Shown piece after piece: positions 28,563-37,068 of a DNA stretch of 64,000 bases. Made by a program: the position numbers and the translations under genes. The notes beneath the pieces are model-generated. The model was not told the DNA's origin. It ran no database searches and saw nothing but the letters and a program-made list of their open reading frames with translations. Within the stretch, counting starts at the first letter, position 1, and the number at the start of each line of letters is the position of its first letter. The stretch lies in contig DAOUPT010000010.1 in assembly GCA_030626025.1 (NCBI GenBank), forward strand, positions 16,911 to 80,910, in the 5' to 3' direction. The stretch is from Anderseniella sp. (GTDB lineage: Bacteria; Pseudomonadota; Alphaproteobacteria; Rhizobiales; Aestuariivirgaceae).

Positions 28563-30614
28563 TTGTCCAAAAGTTCAAAAGTTAAAAAAGCCGATAATTA
28601 TCAATTGCTTGTGTGCAATTGTGAAAATACGATGTCTATCGATGCAAAGAAACTCGGCAAGGATTTGGGGCTGTCTGAAGCGCCCGATGTCCATAGCCAT
28701 TTGTGCCGGTCACAATTAGCTTCTTTTGAAGATGCCGTTGCTAAAAATCCTGACCGTAAAACCATTATAGCTTGTACGCAAGAAGCACCGTTATTTCAGG
28801 AACTGGCCAGTGAAGTGGACGAATGTGATTTAACATTTGTGAACATTCGCGAAACTGCCGGGTGGAGCAAGTCAGGCAAAAAAGCCACGGCAAAAATAGC
28901 AGCGCTCATTGCTGAAAGCGCCTTTGACATCACACCCACCGGCCTTATTCCTCTAGTATCAAAAGGCGCTTGCGTTGTTTACGGCGCAGGCCAACAGGCA
29001 ATGGACATTGCAACAAAACTATCAGACCGTTTGAGTGTTTCGCTTTTGCTGACCGATTGCGATGATATCTTTGTGCCGCTCTCGACCCAATTCCCGGTTT
29101 ACAAGGGTAGTGTTTCGCGGGTATCTGGTGCGATGGGAAGGTTTAAACTGACTATTGAAAATCATGCCGCTATGAAACCCTCCTCCAAAGACGAACTGAA
29201 ATTTCATAACCATCAAGCCAAAGTTGAGATTAGCAGCGATTTGATTTTTGATCTTTCCGGCAATGCTCCCTTGGTGGGTGCACAACATGGCCGTGATGGT
29301 TATGTTCATGTGGACCCGGAAAATCTGATAAAAACTGCCGAGGCAATGTTTGATATTGTCGATCTGGTTGGTGAGTTTGAAAAACCGCTTTATGTCTCGT
29401 ACGACAAAACCATATGTGCCCATTCCCGCAATGGCAAGACGGGGTGCAGCAATTGCATTGATAATTGTCCGACCTCAGCAATTACATCTGAAGGTGACGG
29501 TGTTTTTGTTTACAGCAAAATTTGTGATGGTTGCGGATACTGCTCGGCAAGCTGTCCTACCGGGGCAATGGCTTATGCATTTCCCAACCGATCCGATCTT
29601 ATCGGTCGATGCCAGACCCTGATTTCAACCTATCTCAATGCTGGTGGCAAAAATTCTGTTCTTCTGGTGCATGAGGAAGATCATGGGGGTAAGCTGATCT
29701 CCGCAATGGCACGCTTTGGAGACGGTCTTGCCGAAAATGTTCTGCCGCTTTCTGTCCATTCGATAACTCATATTGGTCATGATGTTCTCAGTGGGTTTTT
29801 TACCACTGGCGTCCAGACTGTGGTAGTTCTTGCGCCAATGAAAAAACGGGATGATCTGGATGTGCTGAATTTTCAAATTGACCTCACCAATACATTTTTG
29901 CGGGCGATGAAATATCAAGAAGGCATACAAGTGCAATTGCTCGATGAAGACAACCCGGATATTGTTGCCGCTTCACTTGCAGAAATTCCCGCTGTTAAAA
30001 TGCCTAAAGCAAAGAACTTTACTGCCAGCAGAAACAAACGTGAGACAGCCCGTCTGGCTCTGGCAAATCTCAACGCCATGGCACCGGAAACACTTAAAGT
30101 TCTTAAGCTGCCCGAAAATTCTCCCTATGGCAAAGTCTCGATTGATCCTCAATTGTGTACATTATGCTTGTCTTGCGTTGGTGCTTGTCCGGCAAGTGCC
30201 CTGGGTGACAATGAGGACCGTCCGCAAGTTACCTTTAGCGAACATGCTTGTGTGCAATGTGGATTATGCAAGGCAACCTGTCCTGAAAATGCTATCAGCC
30301 TTAGCCCGCAATACAATTTTGATAAATCAGCCCTGTCTCCTATTATTCTTAACTCGGAAGAACCGCTGGAATGCACGAAATGCGGCAAGCCGTTTGGCTC
30401 CAAGTCAGCTATTGAGAAAGTAATTGGGATTCTTTCCGGCAAAAATCCGATGTTTCAATCCAGCGAACAGTTGGCCTTGCTGAAAATGTGTGACAATTGC
30501 CGGGTGATCACAATGACGGAAACTCAAAAGGACCCGATGACACTTGGTGTTGTTCCAAAAACCATGACGGCGGATGACTATCTACCTGAGGACGATGAAC
30601 CGACAAAGCATTAA
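28563..30614 (+). CDS. Multi-[4Fe-4S] ferredoxin-domain protein of the formate dehydrogenase locus
   Basis: 683 residues. The N-terminus LLVCNCENTMSID recalls the CxC start of HdrA-like proteins, and ACVVYGAGQQAMDIATKL looks like a Rossmann strand-turn-helix. Four ferredoxin-type Cys clusters follow in two pairs: CSNCIDNCP and CDGCGYCSASCP near residues 290-340, then CTLCLSCVGACP and CVQCGLCKATCP near 530-580. A C-terminal CTKCGKPF and CDNCR could bind one more metal. No transmembrane or signal sequence is visible. The start is a TTG with GGAG upstream. It converges with the DUF6505 gene, overlapping by four bases. A cytoplasmic electron carrier is likely, but partners are unknown. Confidence 0.8.
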   Translation: MSKSSKVKKADNYQLLVCNCENTMSIDAKKLGKDLGLSEAPDVHSHLCRSQLASFEDAVAKNPDRKTIIACTQEAPLFQELASEVDECDLTFVNIRETAGWSKSGKKATAKIAALIAESAFDITPTGLIPLVSKGACVVYGAGQQAMDIATKLSDRLSVSLLLTDCDDIFVPLSTQFPVYKGSVSRVSGAMGRFKLTIENHAAMKPSSKDELKFHNHQAKVEISSDLIFDLSGNAPLVGAQHGRDGYVHVDPENLIKTAEAMFDIVDLVGEFEKPLYVSYDKTICAHSRNGKTGCSNCIDNCPTSAITSEGDGVFVYSKICDGCGYCSASCPTGAMAYAFPNRSDLIGRCQTLISTYLNAGGKNSVLLVHEEDHGGKLISAMARFGDGLAENVLPLSVHSITHIGHDVLSGFFTTGVQTVVVLAPMKKRDDLDVLNFQIDLTNTFLRAMKYQEGIQVQLLDEDNPDIVAASLAEIPAVKMPKAKNFTASRNKRETARLALANLNAMAPETLKVLKLPENSPYGKVSIDPQLCTLCLSCVGACPASALGDNEDRPQVTFSEHACVQCGLCKATCPENAISLSPQYNFDKSALSPIILNSEEPLECTKCGKPFGSKSAIEKVIGILSGKNPMFQSSEQLALLKMCDNCRVITMTETQKDPMTLGVVPKTMTADDYLPEDDEPTKH

Positions 30615-31099
30615 TCGTCTTCAACAACAGTCCAGATTTTTGCGTGCAGCCCGCCTTGGTCTTCCATATCCACTTTGTGGAAGGCTTCCTTGATTTTGCC
30701 ATCCATAGAAAATTCACGCTTAACCGCAAACACAGTATTTTCAGGAACGTCCTCACACAACGCCGTTGTATAGGCTATTTCTTCTTTGGCAGCATCAAGG
30801 GCTGATTGCAGATCAGGAGCGCCATAATTTTCAAATATATATCTGGCCAGCATCATTTCAGCGTCTTGCAGGGCCGATTGGGTAATGTTGGCAACGCAGC
30901 CAAATGTCGAATAGCCGAATGAGGTCAGTCCCAATAATCCATTGTTGAAGGCTTGACGGGTTTTGCCGTCCAGTTCATCCCATTGGTGATCGCAAAACTG
31001 AAAGGCACAGGAAATTGCCCATTCCTGTTGTTCGGCCGCCTGTTTGAAAACATTGATATCAGATTCATCAAAGCGGATGGTTCGTAAAAGTTTGGCCAT
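30611..31099 (-). CDS. DUF6505 family protein
   Basis: A 162-residue soluble protein. The N-terminus LLRTIRFDESDINVF and the central LLGLTSFGYSTFGCVANITQ agree with the DUF6505 family as I know it, which is confined to formate dehydrogenase loci. No metal motif or catalytic residue pattern stands out. The start at 31099 leaves one base after the upstream ligase-like gene. It is the terminal gene of the leftward formate dehydrogenase unit and ends by overlapping the opposing iron-sulfur gene. Function unknown. Confidence 0.75.
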   Translation of the reverse strand: MAKLLRTIRFDESDINVFKQAAEQQEWAISCAFQFCDHQWDELDGKTRQAFNNGLLGLTSFGYSTFGCVANITQSALQDAEMMLARYIFENYGAPDLQSALDAAKEEIAYTTALCEDVPENTVFAVKREFSMDGKIKEAFHKVDMEDQGGLHAKIWTVVEDD

Positions 31100-31100
31100 T

Positions 31101-31739
31101 CTAAAAGGCACTTTCAAAGAAAAGCATGTCTTTTCTGATTTTTGTCATTTCGGGTTCAGTTTCTTCTTCCGCCTTAAACTTCCAGGCTCGGGCCACCGGT
31201 TTAAATCCGTCATCTTTCCAGACTGCCAACCACGACAGAAAGTGGCGGGCAAAGGTTTCGGTGAATTTGCTTTGGCTAACCTGCTCCCAACCTTCTTCAT
31301 CAAGCGTTGTGACATCGGGGTTTAAACCAGGTTCGTTACTGGTATCGGTGCGACTAAGACCGACGGTCACTGATAACACCAACCAGTCAGGAACATCCGT
31401 TTGGTTTTCGGTTTTTGCCATGGCAGATTTTATGCCACCAACGATACCACCATTGACGATAATACTTTTAGACTGGCGAAATTGCACAGCAACTTGCGGT
31501 GGCAAAAGAACCGCCAGACAATCACTTAGTGCCACCATGACAAGGGGCACCATTTCCATAGCGCGACTGCAGGCAACATCAGGTTCCAAAACGATTGCGA
31601 GATCTACATCGTCCTGTTTGTGGGACCAATAAAGATCACCCGCGCCCGCTTTGCGCTGGCGCACCTGTTTAACCGCAAAATCAAATGGGTCCTGGGCGCG
31701 AATACCATTAAGCAATGGTGGTAAAATCAACTCATCCAT
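31101..31739 (-). CDS. Biotin/lipoate ligase-fold protein, probably degenerate
   Basis: A 212-residue protein with the BPL/LplA/LipB fold and a DUF4444-like end. Recognisable parts are AGDLYWSHKQDDVDLAIVLEP, a hydrophobic helix ALSDCLAVLLPP, and WLVLSVTVGLSRT, with FARHFLSWLAVWKDDGF near the C-terminus. The usual GRGRxGR adenylate loop and the KWPND active-site lysine motif of biotin ligases are absent: the corresponding strand reads QSKSIIVNGGIVGG. It is therefore unlikely to be a housekeeping biotinyl or lipoyl transferase. It lies between DUF6494 and DUF6505 within the formate dehydrogenase unit, suggesting an assembly role. Confidence 0.72.
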   Translation of the reverse strand: MDELILPPLLNGIRAQDPFDFAVKQVRQRKAGAGDLYWSHKQDDVDLAIVLEPDVACSRAMEMVPLVMVALSDCLAVLLPPQVAVQFRQSKSIIVNGGIVGGIKSAMAKTENQTDVPDWLVLSVTVGLSRTDTSNEPGLNPDVTTLDEEGWEQVSQSKFTETFARHFLSWLAVWKDDGFKPVARAWKFKAEEETEPEMTKIRKDMLFFESAF

Positions 31740-31745
31740 GATCCA

Positions 31746-31940
31746 TTAATCGCCAAGCTCAATCGTACCTTCAACTACGTGCATCAGGTCGGTTCCTTCT
31801 ACGGTTAAAACCATTTTGACTTTCATCATCGATGCGCCATCTGGCATATCGCCAGCGGCTTTTTCCAACTGTTGTTGTGATGTTACACCAACCTGTTTGA
31901 GAAATTTACGCGTCGACATATTGAAATTGTCACCATTCAT
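31746..31940 (-). CDS. DUF6494 family small protein
   Basis: 64 residues. The motif NMSTRKFLKQVGVTSQQQLE and the C-terminal VKMVLTVEGTDLMHVVEGTI match the DUF6494 family found beside formate dehydrogenase genes. GGAAAG precedes its ATG. It lies six bases ahead of the ligase-fold gene and 43 bases after the WD40-cytochrome gene. It is too short for an enzyme and has no Cys, so it is probably a structural or adaptor protein. Function unknown. Confidence 0.75.
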   Translation of the reverse strand: MNGDNFNMSTRKFLKQVGVTSQQQLEKAAGDMPDGASMMKVKMVLTVEGTDLMHVVEGTIELGD

Positions 31941-31982
31941 TTTGCTTTCCTTTTTTAGGTTGAACCTGCAATGATTATTGCC

Positions 31983-33353
31983 TCATTGTGTGTTGGTTTT
32001 CAAGAACTTGATCAAGGCGGTTCGTTTATCTTCCTGGGCAATTTTCTGAAGTGGCATTTTCGAACCGGGCGTTACATGCTGCGGGCCCAATGCGAATAGC
32101 TGGTCTATGGTATCTTCATTCCAGACGATTTTTGAGTCCAATAATCCGGCTGAGTAATTATAGCCTTTCAATGTGCCTGCAACCCGGCCGAATATACCGA
32201 ATAAAGAAGGCCCGGCACGATTTTGATCGCCCGGTTTTAGCGTGTGGCAGATAGAACATTTGCGCGCAAATTGGCGTTCGCCCAGTGACATGTTTTCCAG
32301 CTTTTGAAACCGGCGTGGAAATTTCCCCTGCACCTCTGTGTCGATCTTTCTCGGTGATATGGTCCAGGCAATAGCGTAATCATCCAGCCCCACATAGAAA
32401 ATCTTTTTGTTATCCTGGCTAAAAACCATCGACCAGACCGGACCGAAAGAGGAATGCAACTCTTCAACAACCGACCAGTCAGATGTTTTCCAAACCCTGA
32501 TAATACCGTCACCGCCGCCACTGGCCAGGAATTTTCCGTCTCTTGAAACAGCAAGGGCGAGAACCGGACGTTGGTGAGGTATGAGGATTTTGCTGATAGT
32601 GTTGGTTTTCAGATCGAAAATCTGTACATCGCCATTTATGGTTCCAAACAGAATTTGTTGTTTTTCAGGCAACCATTTCATCACATTAATGCCCCAGCCA
32701 TGGCGGTGCAGGGTGCGCTCCAGGGTGCTGGTTGTTGCAGACCACTTAATGATTGTGCCGTCATAGCTGCCCGAAAAAACCTGTTGTCCGTTGTCGGAAA
32801 TTAAAACAGCATTTACCGGTCCTTTGTGGCCGTCCAGAATCGAAACTGGTTCTAAACCTTCCAGATTCCACAACCGTACGGTCCTGTCCCAACTTGCTGA
32901 AGCTGCGAGTTTGCCATTGGCGGAGACAGCCAATGAAAGAACTTTTGCCTGATGACCGTTAAATCGAAACAGCAAATTGTCTGATGTTGTGTCCCACAAA
33001 TAAATCGAACCATCATCGCCAGCGCTGAGAAAATGGTTTTTGTCAGTTACAAATTCGACGGCATTGACTGCCCCATCGTGGTCGTTGTAGCGACGGACCA
33101 ACTTGTTGGTACCCAAGCTGTCCAACTGCCACAAGATTGCAGAATAATCAAAACTGCCAGTCAGAATGGCCTGGCCATCAACCGAGATTGAAATAGCTTT
33201 TATCGGCCCACCATGACCGACAAGATTTGCGGGATTGGTCTTGCCGGTTTCAGACTTTGCCATACTGAGCATTCCCGTCGCGGCAAAGCAAAAAAGGAAA
33301 ATTGTCATGAACGCCAGCCAACCTCGCCAGCTGTTCATCAAATGAGCAATCAT
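31983..33353 (-). CDS. WD40 beta-propeller protein with C-terminal cytochrome c domain
   Basis: A 456-residue exported protein. A signal sequence or anchor (about residues 12-32) is followed by WD40 repeats over roughly residues 43-335, visible as recurring GH...V..V......L.SAS.D.TVRLWN units. A class I cytochrome c domain ends the protein, with the heme motif CSICH and a distal Met in PGSKMPLQ. The propeller could dock the cytochrome onto the periplasmic formate dehydrogenase or onto an acceptor. The start overlaps the stop of the HdrD-like gene (ATGA), showing translational coupling. Confidence 0.85.
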   Translation of the reverse strand: MIAHLMNSWRGWLAFMTIFLFCFAATGMLSMAKSETGKTNPANLVGHGGPIKAISISVDGQAILTGSFDYSAILWQLDSLGTNKLVRRYNDHDGAVNAVEFVTDKNHFLSAGDDGSIYLWDTTSDNLLFRFNGHQAKVLSLAVSANGKLAASASWDRTVRLWNLEGLEPVSILDGHKGPVNAVLISDNGQQVFSGSYDGTIIKWSATTSTLERTLHRHGWGINVMKWLPEKQQILFGTINGDVQIFDLKTNTISKILIPHQRPVLALAVSRDGKFLASGGGDGIIRVWKTSDWSVVEELHSSFGPVWSMVFSQDNKKIFYVGLDDYAIAWTISPRKIDTEVQGKFPRRFQKLENMSLGERQFARKCSICHTLKPGDQNRAGPSLFGIFGRVAGTLKGYNYSAGLLDSKIVWNEDTIDQLFALGPQHVTPGSKMPLQKIAQEDKRTALIKFLKTNTQ

Positions 33354-34615
33354 TTTGAGGCAAGGGTCTCGGCAACCAGCTCGCCAAGGCCAACGACTTC
33401 CAGATCGACCTCAAACTCGTCAAGGCCATCTTCAAACACGGTGCGGCAGTTGGCACATGGAACAACCACCGCGTCAATATCGCCAAGGTCGTTGATCTGT
33501 TTGAGCTTTTGCGCAAAGGCTGCCATCTGCAATTCTCTGGCACGCTCGTTAGCCGACACACCGCCACCGCCGCCGCAACAAAGATTGGCAATGCCAGCGC
33601 CTTCCATCTCGATAAAGTCAGAGCAGGAATCATCGAGCAACGTGCGCGGTTCCTGTAATAACCCGCCGCGCCGGATAAGCTGACAAGGGTCGTGCAACGT
33701 CATCCGCCTGCCGTCTTTTTCACCAGCCGGTATCCGGCCCTCTCGGCGCAACTGATCAAGAAGTTCAATTATGTGAACGACTTTGAAAGAAAACTCTTTG
33801 CCAACCATGTTCGGACCGGCCCAGCGTAAAGCGCCATAGGCATGACCGCATTCGGGGCTGATGACATGTTTGACTTTCAGTTTTTCAGCTGCATCAACGA
33901 TGCGTTGAACAAGCATTTTTGCCATTTTGCCATCGCCGATTTGAACACCGACATTTGTTGCTTCAAAAGCTTCCGATGATATCGTCCAGGAAACGCCCGC
34001 TTGTTTAAACAGTTTTGCATAAGCGCCGATAATTTCCGGATAACCCATGATTTCCATCGATGACAGGATTGCCATATAGTCGGCACCCTTTTTGTCGATC
34101 TCGATTTTGATGCCGGTCTCTTTTTCCTGTCGGACAATCTGGGCTGAAAGCGCTTTTAAGGTTACCCCCATCGGGCTGCCGGTGCGCTCGGCATTTGCCG
34201 CAGCAACGCTCAGGCCTTCAGGTACAATTCCCGCGGCCACAAAACCTTCACGCATTTTGCGAATTGTGCCAGCGATATCAATGCCCATCGGACAAACCAG
34301 CGTACAGCGTCCACACATGGTACAGGCGTCATAGACAAGCGGCTCCCACTCGCGTAATTCATCCTCGGTCACTTCAGCGGGCACAAGACCGAGCATTTTT
34401 TTCAAACCGGACAAGGGCGCCTTGTGTCTTTTGTAGGCTTTGACCAGCGGAAACAGTTTGTAGGTCGGTGTGTATTTTGGATCTTTAGTGGCCAGATAAA
34501 AATGGCACGCCTCGGCGCACTCACCGCAATGAACGCAGCTTTCAGCATATGCTGCAATATCGGCATCGATAAATTCAAGGAATTTGCTGACAGCTTTTTG
34601 TGCGACGGCGCTCAT
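33350..34615 (-). CDS. HdrD/GlpC-like iron-sulfur oxidoreductase subunit
   Basis: A 421-residue (Fe-S)-binding protein. The N-terminal half has two ferredoxin-type clusters, SCVHCGECAEACHF and ACTMCGRCTLVCPMG. The C-terminal half has two CCG-type domains, partly seen in SPECGHAYGALRW and NLCCGGGGG, as in heterodisulfide reductase HdrD. These proteins usually sit on a cytochrome b partner and reduce or oxidise quinone or a disulfide. The partner here is the adjoining NarI-like gene, overlapping by four bases. The active reaction is unknown. Confidence 0.85.
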   Translation of the reverse strand: MSAVAQKAVSKFLEFIDADIAAYAESCVHCGECAEACHFYLATKDPKYTPTYKLFPLVKAYKRHKAPLSGLKKMLGLVPAEVTEDELREWEPLVYDACTMCGRCTLVCPMGIDIAGTIRKMREGFVAAGIVPEGLSVAAANAERTGSPMGVTLKALSAQIVRQEKETGIKIEIDKKGADYMAILSSMEIMGYPEIIGAYAKLFKQAGVSWTISSEAFEATNVGVQIGDGKMAKMLVQRIVDAAEKLKVKHVISPECGHAYGALRWAGPNMVGKEFSFKVVHIIELLDQLRREGRIPAGEKDGRRMTLHDPCQLIRRGGLLQEPRTLLDDSCSDFIEMEGAGIANLCCGGGGGVSANERARELQMAAFAQKLKQINDLGDIDAVVVPCANCRTVFEDGLDEFEVDLEVVGLGELVAETLASK

Positions 34616-35256
34616 AATGTCATTCCTTTCCGGCCATAAGTTGCCCCCGTGTATCCGCGTGACAGGAAGAATGTCCCTGCGTGCATCAAGCGACTAAAGG
34701 GGAAATAAATCAACCAGACATCAACAAATAACATGTGGATGGCTTTCAGGGCATTGTGGGATTCCTGCAAGGCAAGGCAACCTGTCAACATGACCAAAAA
34801 AGTCAGCCAACTGCCGATATGGTCATCCCAGTCTGAAATCAGCCGCATGACCGGGTCAGAAAACCGGCGCACCCACAACATGATCAAACCGGCAAAAGCA
34901 AATTGCGCGGCGATGATAAATCCCCAACGGGGCAGGGCAGGCCAGTCAAAACCCAATATGCGGTCTCTGGCAAAATCAATATGTGGGGCGGCAAACAGCA
35001 ACAGGGCAAACAAGCCAAAGTGAAAGGAATAACCGGCAATGATATGTACCCAGGTGCGTTTGGCAAATATTTTTCGGGGCAGGAAGTGACGCAAGTTTCC
35101 GGCAACAAACCCTACTTTGCCTGAACCCTTTGGCGGTGCGAGATCACGCTTGTGACCAATTTTGATGATACCGATAACCCGCCAGATTGCGCCGATCAAA
35201 AATATTGCGGCAGCGATGTAAAATAACGGTCCTTCAACAATTTGCAAAAACGACAT
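34612..35256 (-). CDS. NarI/HdrE-like cytochrome b membrane subunit
   Basis: A 214-residue integral membrane protein with about five hydrophobic segments. It resembles the NarI/DsrM/HdrE family of diheme cytochrome b subunits. Candidate heme ligands are the His residues in WVHIIAGYSFHFGLF and in IHMLFVDVWLIYFPFSRLMH. It would anchor the HdrD-like protein and exchange electrons with quinone. Its ATG is one base after the stop of the formate dehydrogenase cytochrome b gene, and its end overlaps the HdrD-like gene, so all are one transcription unit. Confidence 0.83.
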   Translation of the reverse strand: MSFLQIVEGPLFYIAAAIFLIGAIWRVIGIIKIGHKRDLAPPKGSGKVGFVAGNLRHFLPRKIFAKRTWVHIIAGYSFHFGLFALLLFAAPHIDFARDRILGFDWPALPRWGFIIAAQFAFAGLIMLWVRRFSDPVMRLISDWDDHIGSWLTFLVMLTGCLALQESHNALKAIHMLFVDVWLIYFPFSRLMHAGTFFLSRGYTGATYGRKGMTL

Positions 35257-35257
35257 G

Positions 35258-36322
35258 TCAAACCCCCGTTATTTTGTCTTGTGAATAGACTTGCGCATGG
35301 CCCGTTTCACCTTGATCATGCGTCGCAGATTTTTCTCCGGTTACTTCTTCATACCAAAGATCATGATGTTCTTTTGCCCAGTTCACATCCACATCACCAG
35401 TGGTCATCGAATCCAATGCACCTTCCATGCCGATGGTACCGATATAAATGTGACCGAGGGCAAAAGCGATGAGACCAACAGCGCCAATAGCGTGAACAAT
35501 AGTAGAGATTTGCAGCAATTGCAAATTTGCCGACAGCCACGGGAATTCCAGTATTATGCCGGTAATTGATATCAACAAACCGACAATGGCAACGGCCCAG
35601 AACCACACTTTCTCGCCAAAATTATAATGTCCGGCACTGGCATGACCGCCAATCAGACCACCGCCTTTAAGTATCCATTTCAAATCAACCATTTTAAAGA
35701 AATTGCCCGGCACAAACAGGTAGTACATCCAGACCAGAGCCACGATGAATAACGGTCCGAAAAGATTGTGACCCTGCATGGCAGCACTGGCGAAAATGGA
35801 ATAAACATTCTTGCCAATTAACGGGGCCAGCGCTGTGCGCCCGAGCAGCAAAATCAAGCCGGACAGGCCGAGCATGATAAAAATGCTGGCCATAAACCAG
35901 TGGGCGGTGCGATGGGGCAGGGAAAATCTCGAAATGGTTTGACCCGAACGTCCGCCTTTAAGACGAATTTTGCCACGTATGAGGAAAAACAGAACCAGTA
36001 TCACAAGCACTGCCGCCAAAACCCAGCCGCTGTATTTGATGATATAATTTTTACGAATAAGCCGCCATTGCTCCCCTTGCGCCTGAATCAATAAACCACC
36101 GGATCGACCTGTTGTTGAAAGTCCGCTTTTGCCCTGCCGCAAATCGTGCCAATACTTGCTTTGCGAGTCCGGGCCCAGCGTATTGCTGGTGCCAATCTGT
36201 TCATCGGTTGATTGATTGACGGCATTACCGGGTGGCCTGACAGACTGGGCATTTATCGTCGTTACCGATACAAGCATGAGTGCAATAAAAAAGATTGCTG
36301 CTATCAGTCTGTGCAACATCAT
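35258..36322 (-). CDS. Formate dehydrogenase cytochrome b (gamma) subunit
   Basis: A 354-residue membrane subunit that passes electrons from FdhB to quinone. A signal peptide (residues about 4-25) precedes a periplasmic segment. Four or more membrane helices begin at about residue 95. Heme-b ligand candidates are LPHRTAHWFMASIF, AMQGHNLFGP and TIVHAIGAVGLIAFALGHIY. The layout matches FdnI/FdoI-type subunits with the extended N-terminus common in proteobacterial Fdh loci. GGAG precedes the ATG pair. It lies 138 bases after fdhB. Confidence 0.9.
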   Translation of the reverse strand: MMLHRLIAAIFFIALMLVSVTTINAQSVRPPGNAVNQSTDEQIGTSNTLGPDSQSKYWHDLRQGKSGLSTTGRSGGLLIQAQGEQWRLIRKNYIIKYSGWVLAAVLVILVLFFLIRGKIRLKGGRSGQTISRFSLPHRTAHWFMASIFIMLGLSGLILLLGRTALAPLIGKNVYSIFASAAMQGHNLFGPLFIVALVWMYYLFVPGNFFKMVDLKWILKGGGLIGGHASAGHYNFGEKVWFWAVAIVGLLISITGIILEFPWLSANLQLLQISTIVHAIGAVGLIAFALGHIYIGTIGMEGALDSMTTGDVDVNWAKEHHDLWYEEVTGEKSATHDQGETGHAQVYSQDKITGV

Positions 36323-36460
36323 GTTTTGCTCCTGTCAATAAATATCAGGTATCACACCGGCAAAGGCTAACAACCACAAACATCGTTATTTGCCTTTGCA
36401 GGAATGACGGAAAATGGGGCGGTGCACAAAAAATTCATGCACCGCCGCCTGTCTGTCAGA

Positions 36461-37057
36461 TCAGTTAGAAACACTGCCTGGATAGGCGCGGCCCCAACCC
36501 CAGGCACCCGAACCGAAACCGCGACCAACAACACGCTCACGATAGATGTTGGAAACAATGTTTCCATCACCGGCAAGCAGCGCTTTGGTTGAACACATTT
36601 CAGCACAGATCGGCAATTTGCCTTCCGCCATCCGGTTGCGTCCGTATTTTTTGAACTCCTCGGCTGAATGATCCGCATCAGGGCCACCGGCACAGAAGGT
36701 ACATTTGTCCATCTTGCCGCGAGAACCAAAATTACCGGCTTGAGGGTATTGCGGTGCACCAAACGGGCAGGCAAAAAAGCAATAACCACAGCCGATGCAC
36801 AGGTCTTTGTTGTGAAGCACAACACCATCAGGTGTCTGGTAGAAGCAATCCACCGGACAAACCGCCATACATGGCGCGTCTGAACAATGCATACAGGCCA
36901 CCGAGATCGACCGTTCACCGGGTTTACCGTCACTTAGAGTGACAACCCGTCTGCGGTTAATACCCCATGGCACTTCGTGCTCATTTTTACATGCAGTGAC
37001 ACACGCGTTGCATTCGATGCAGCGCTCGGCATCACAAAGGAACTTCATTCTAGCCAT
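36461..37057 (-). CDS. fdhB: Formate dehydrogenase iron-sulfur (beta) subunit, FDH3 type
   Basis: A 198-residue electron-transfer subunit with the usual ferredoxin clusters: CIECNACVTACKNEH at the N-terminus, CMHCSDAPCMAVCP, CIGCGYCFFACPFG and a CTFC...C group. It bridges the catalytic subunit and the cytochrome b. The start at 37057 has AAGGAG at correct distance; the frame opens 11 codons earlier. Only 11 bases separate it from fdhA. It has no signal peptide of its own and would be exported with FdhA by the Tat system. Confidence 0.93.
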   Translation of the reverse strand: MARMKFLCDAERCIECNACVTACKNEHEVPWGINRRRVVTLSDGKPGERSISVACMHCSDAPCMAVCPVDCFYQTPDGVVLHNKDLCIGCGYCFFACPFGAPQYPQAGNFGSRGKMDKCTFCAGGPDADHSAEEFKKYGRNRMAEGKLPICAEMCSTKALLAGDGNIVSNIYRERVVGRGFGSGAWGWGRAYPGSVSN

Positions 37058-37068
37058 TGTGTGTCTCC

